From: CAZEDL01 sp964585245
GTDB taxonomy: Bacteria > Patescibacteriota > Patescibacteriia > Magasanikbacterales > GWA2-37-8
DNA: 14,205 bases
Reading direction: 5' to 3'
Assembly (NCBI GenBank): GCA_964585245.1
Contig: CAZPCV010000036.1
Span: forward strand, 1-14,205
Within the stretch, counting starts at the first letter, position 1. Every line of letters begins with the position of its first letter. Of the stretch, positions 12,800-14,205 are shown in pieces. The position numbers were made by a program, and so were the translations under genes. The notes under the pieces are model-generated. The model had not been told where the DNA came from and ran no database searches. It worked only from the letters and a program-made list of their open reading frames with translations.

Positions 12800-13437
12800 A
12801 CATTGCGCCGGCTATTCTGGTTTCTACATTCGATGAATTTGTAAAAAACGTTGAAAAAATAAACGGCATTTTTTCGTACGCGCAAATCGATGTGATGGAT
12901 GGAAAATTTGTTTCCGCCAAATCATTCCCAGAAATCGAAAAAATTAATGCGGTACCAACCAATTTAAAATGGGAAGTTCATTTGATGGTACAGGAACCGT
13001 TTACAGAAATGAAGAAGTGGACAAACGTAAAAAATGTTTTTCGTGTTTTGTTTCATATCGAATCTTCCAATACTCCGCACGAGTGCATAGACTTTGCCAA
13101 AAAAAACGGCTGGCAAGTGGGCCTAGTACTAAATCCGGGGACTCCTTTAAGTACCATTAAACCCTATATCAGCGAGATCGACGTGGTTATGTTCATGACT
13201 GTGGTTCCCGGCAAACAGGGTAACCCGTTTGTCCCCGCAGTAGGCGAAAAAATAAAAGAATTTGTCGCCTTAAAAAGGCGTCCGCTCTGTGCGGTGGATG
13301 GCGCGGTAAGCATGGCAACGATTCCGCTCTTAAAAAATTGGGGCGTGGAAATTTTTAATGTGGGCAGCGCACTCATGAAAGCGAACGACACACGAAAAGC
13401 ATACACCGAGCTACAGACACTGTTACTACAAAAATAA
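12796..13437 (+). CDS. rpe: Ribulose-phosphate 3-epimerase family protein with a substituted metal ligand
   Basis: This TIM-barrel enzyme interconverts ribulose 5-phosphate and xylulose 5-phosphate. The 213 residues carry the family order: IAPAIL (3-8), IDVMDGKFV (31-39), EVHLMVQEP (60-68), GLVLNPGTPL (109-118), FMTVVPGKQGNPF (133-145), AVDGAVS (166-172) and IFNVGSAL (186-193). The expected metal ligands Asp32, His62 and Asp168 are present. The usual His before them (H-x-DVMDG) is Gln30. The enzyme may use an altered metal site or be a divergent paralogue. It overlaps the preceding gene by 4 nt and sits in a cluster with rpiB, which supports a pentose phosphate role. Confidence 0.85.
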   Translation: MNIAPAILVSTFDEFVKNVEKINGIFSYAQIDVMDGKFVSAKSFPEIEKINAVPTNLKWEVHLMVQEPFTEMKKWTNVKNVFRVLFHIESSNTPHECIDFAKKNGWQVGLVLNPGTPLSTIKPYISEIDVVMFMTVVPGKQGNPFVPAVGEKIKEFVALKRRPLCAVDGAVSMATIPLLKNWGVEIFNVGSALMKANDTRKAYTELQTLLLQK

Positions 13438-13493
13438 TTTTTTATTGCTAACGTATTAAACTGCTAAATTGTTTGTAATATGAAGTACCACAA

Positions 13494-13515
13494 TTTAACC
13501 GTTTAACTATTTAAC
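13494..13515 (+). repeat. Three TTTAAC direct repeats with 8-bp period before trxB
   Basis: TTTAAC occurs at 13494-13499, 13502-13507 and 13510-13515, evenly spaced by 8 bp, ending 16 bp before the trxB start codon. It could be a short operator or simply AT-rich sequence. Confidence 0.3.
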
Positions 13516-13531
13516 AATTCATGTCTGTAGT

Positions 13532-14205
13532 ATGCTTGATCTAGTCATTATTGGAGGGGCCGCAGTTGGCTGTAGCAGCGCCATTTACGCCGTCCGCCGC
13601 AAATTAAATTTCCGCCTGATCACCGAAAATATCGGTGGCGAAGTTGCCTTATCCGGTCAGGTAAATAATTGGCCGGGTATTATTGAAATTGAAGGCTATG
13701 ATCTGGCACAAAAATTCGCCGAGCATGTCAAGTCGTATGGCGTGAATATCGAAGAAGGCTGGAAAGTTACCAGCATTAAACCGGTACAAAATTACCACAT
13801 TGTTACCGCCGAGAAATTAAACGGTGAAAAAATCGAGATGGAAACAAAATCCGTCATTATCGGTACCGGTATCCATCCGCGCCGCTTGGGAGTGCCCGGC
13901 GAAGACACGTTTGATCGCAAAGGAATTACCTATTGCACCGTGTGCGACGGCCCGCTTTACAAAAACAAAGTAACCGCCACAATTGGCGCCGGCAATAGCG
14001 CACTTGAATCTGCGCTCATGATGGCCGGCATCGCAAAGCAGGTCTATGTCTTGTCGAAATATCCTGAATCCGTGGCCGGGGGCTTCCCCAAAGGGGATGC
14101 TATCTTGGTCGACAAATTAAAACAATGCCCGAATGTAACTTTTATCTACGAAGCTCATACCACCGCAATCGTGGGCGATAAAAAAGTAGGTGGTCTGCAC
14201 TATAC
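13532..14205 (+). CDS. trxB: Thioredoxin reductase, partial (C-terminus outside window)
   Basis: 224 complete codons run from ATG at 13532 to the right edge. The product begins MLDLVIIGGAAVGCSSAIYA, a Rossmann FAD-binding start in which the middle glycine of GxGxxG is alanine. GEVALSGQVNNWPG follows in the place of the usual GG..... ..ENFPG loop. The ATG/TGIHPR segment (IGTGIHPRRLGVPGED) is typical. The redox-active pair is YCTVCDGP (about 136-143), followed by the NADPH-binding GAGNSALESALMMAG (about 152-166). Motif order is that of low-molecular-weight thioredoxin reductases, which transfer electrons from NADPH via FAD to thioredoxin in the cytosol. An earlier ATG at 13521 is out of frame. 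It is separated from rpe by 94 nt and may have its own promoter. It has no obvious ribosome binding site. Confidence 0.9.
   Translation, partial: MLDLVIIGGAAVGCSSAIYAVRRKLNFRLITENIGGEVALSGQVNNWPGIIEIEGYDLAQKFAEHVKSYGVNIEEGWKVTSIKPVQNYHIVTAEKLNGEKIEMETKSVIIGTGIHPRRLGVPGEDTFDRKGITYCTVCDGPLYKNKVTATIGAGNSALESALMMAGIAKQVYVLSKYPESVAGGFPKGDAILVDKLKQCPNVTFIYEAHTTAIVGDKKVGGLHY

Noticed and set aside
13521..13531. ATG at 13521 as trxB start
   Set aside because: It is out of frame and meets TAG after seven codons.

Overview
The window looks like a piece of a small-genome bacterium, most plausibly a Candidate Phyla Radiation (Patescibacteria) lineage. This is an inference. It rests on a eukaryote-type isoleucyl-tRNA synthetase, a divergent thioredoxin reductase, a divergent pentose-phosphate pair, and many short genes of no recognisable family. 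Stop codons TAA, TAG and TGA are all used, so there is no sign of UGA recoding. Housekeeping genes have moderate GC. Several genes in the middle are clearly GC-richer and sit between very AT-rich spacers.

Layout. (1) 1-2080, minus: the N-terminal 693 residues of a two-module ATP-grasp ligase (amino-acid ligase-like half plus D-Ala-D-Ala-ligase-like half). It is preceded by a promoter, a tiny Ile-containing reading frame and an attenuator-like hairpin. (2) 2295-5318, minus: ileS, with a ~190-nt leader holding an excellent T-box antiterminator fold and a hairpin/U-tract just before the start codon. (3) 5600-10400: an accessory-looking stretch of separately promoted units. These are a lipoprotein with a thioredoxin-like CxxC, a six-cysteine lipoprotein, a two-gene unit (79-aa acidic protein plus a CHAT-domain protease), a metallophosphoesterase lipoprotein, a very structured transcript with a 49-aa frame, and a 34-aa single-span membrane peptide. 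(4) 10449-11939, minus: a 496-aa protein whose N-terminal half resembles CheD-type Cys/His deamidases. (5) 12067-14205, plus: rpiB, a small unknown gene, an rpe-like epimerase (4-nt overlap) and a partial thioredoxin reductase.

The parts most worth a second look are the T-box leader, the CHAT unit with its hairpin-rich untranslated regions, the structured 9.8-10.2 kb transcript, and a dyad motif shared by two promoters in the accessory stretch. None of this was checked against a database.
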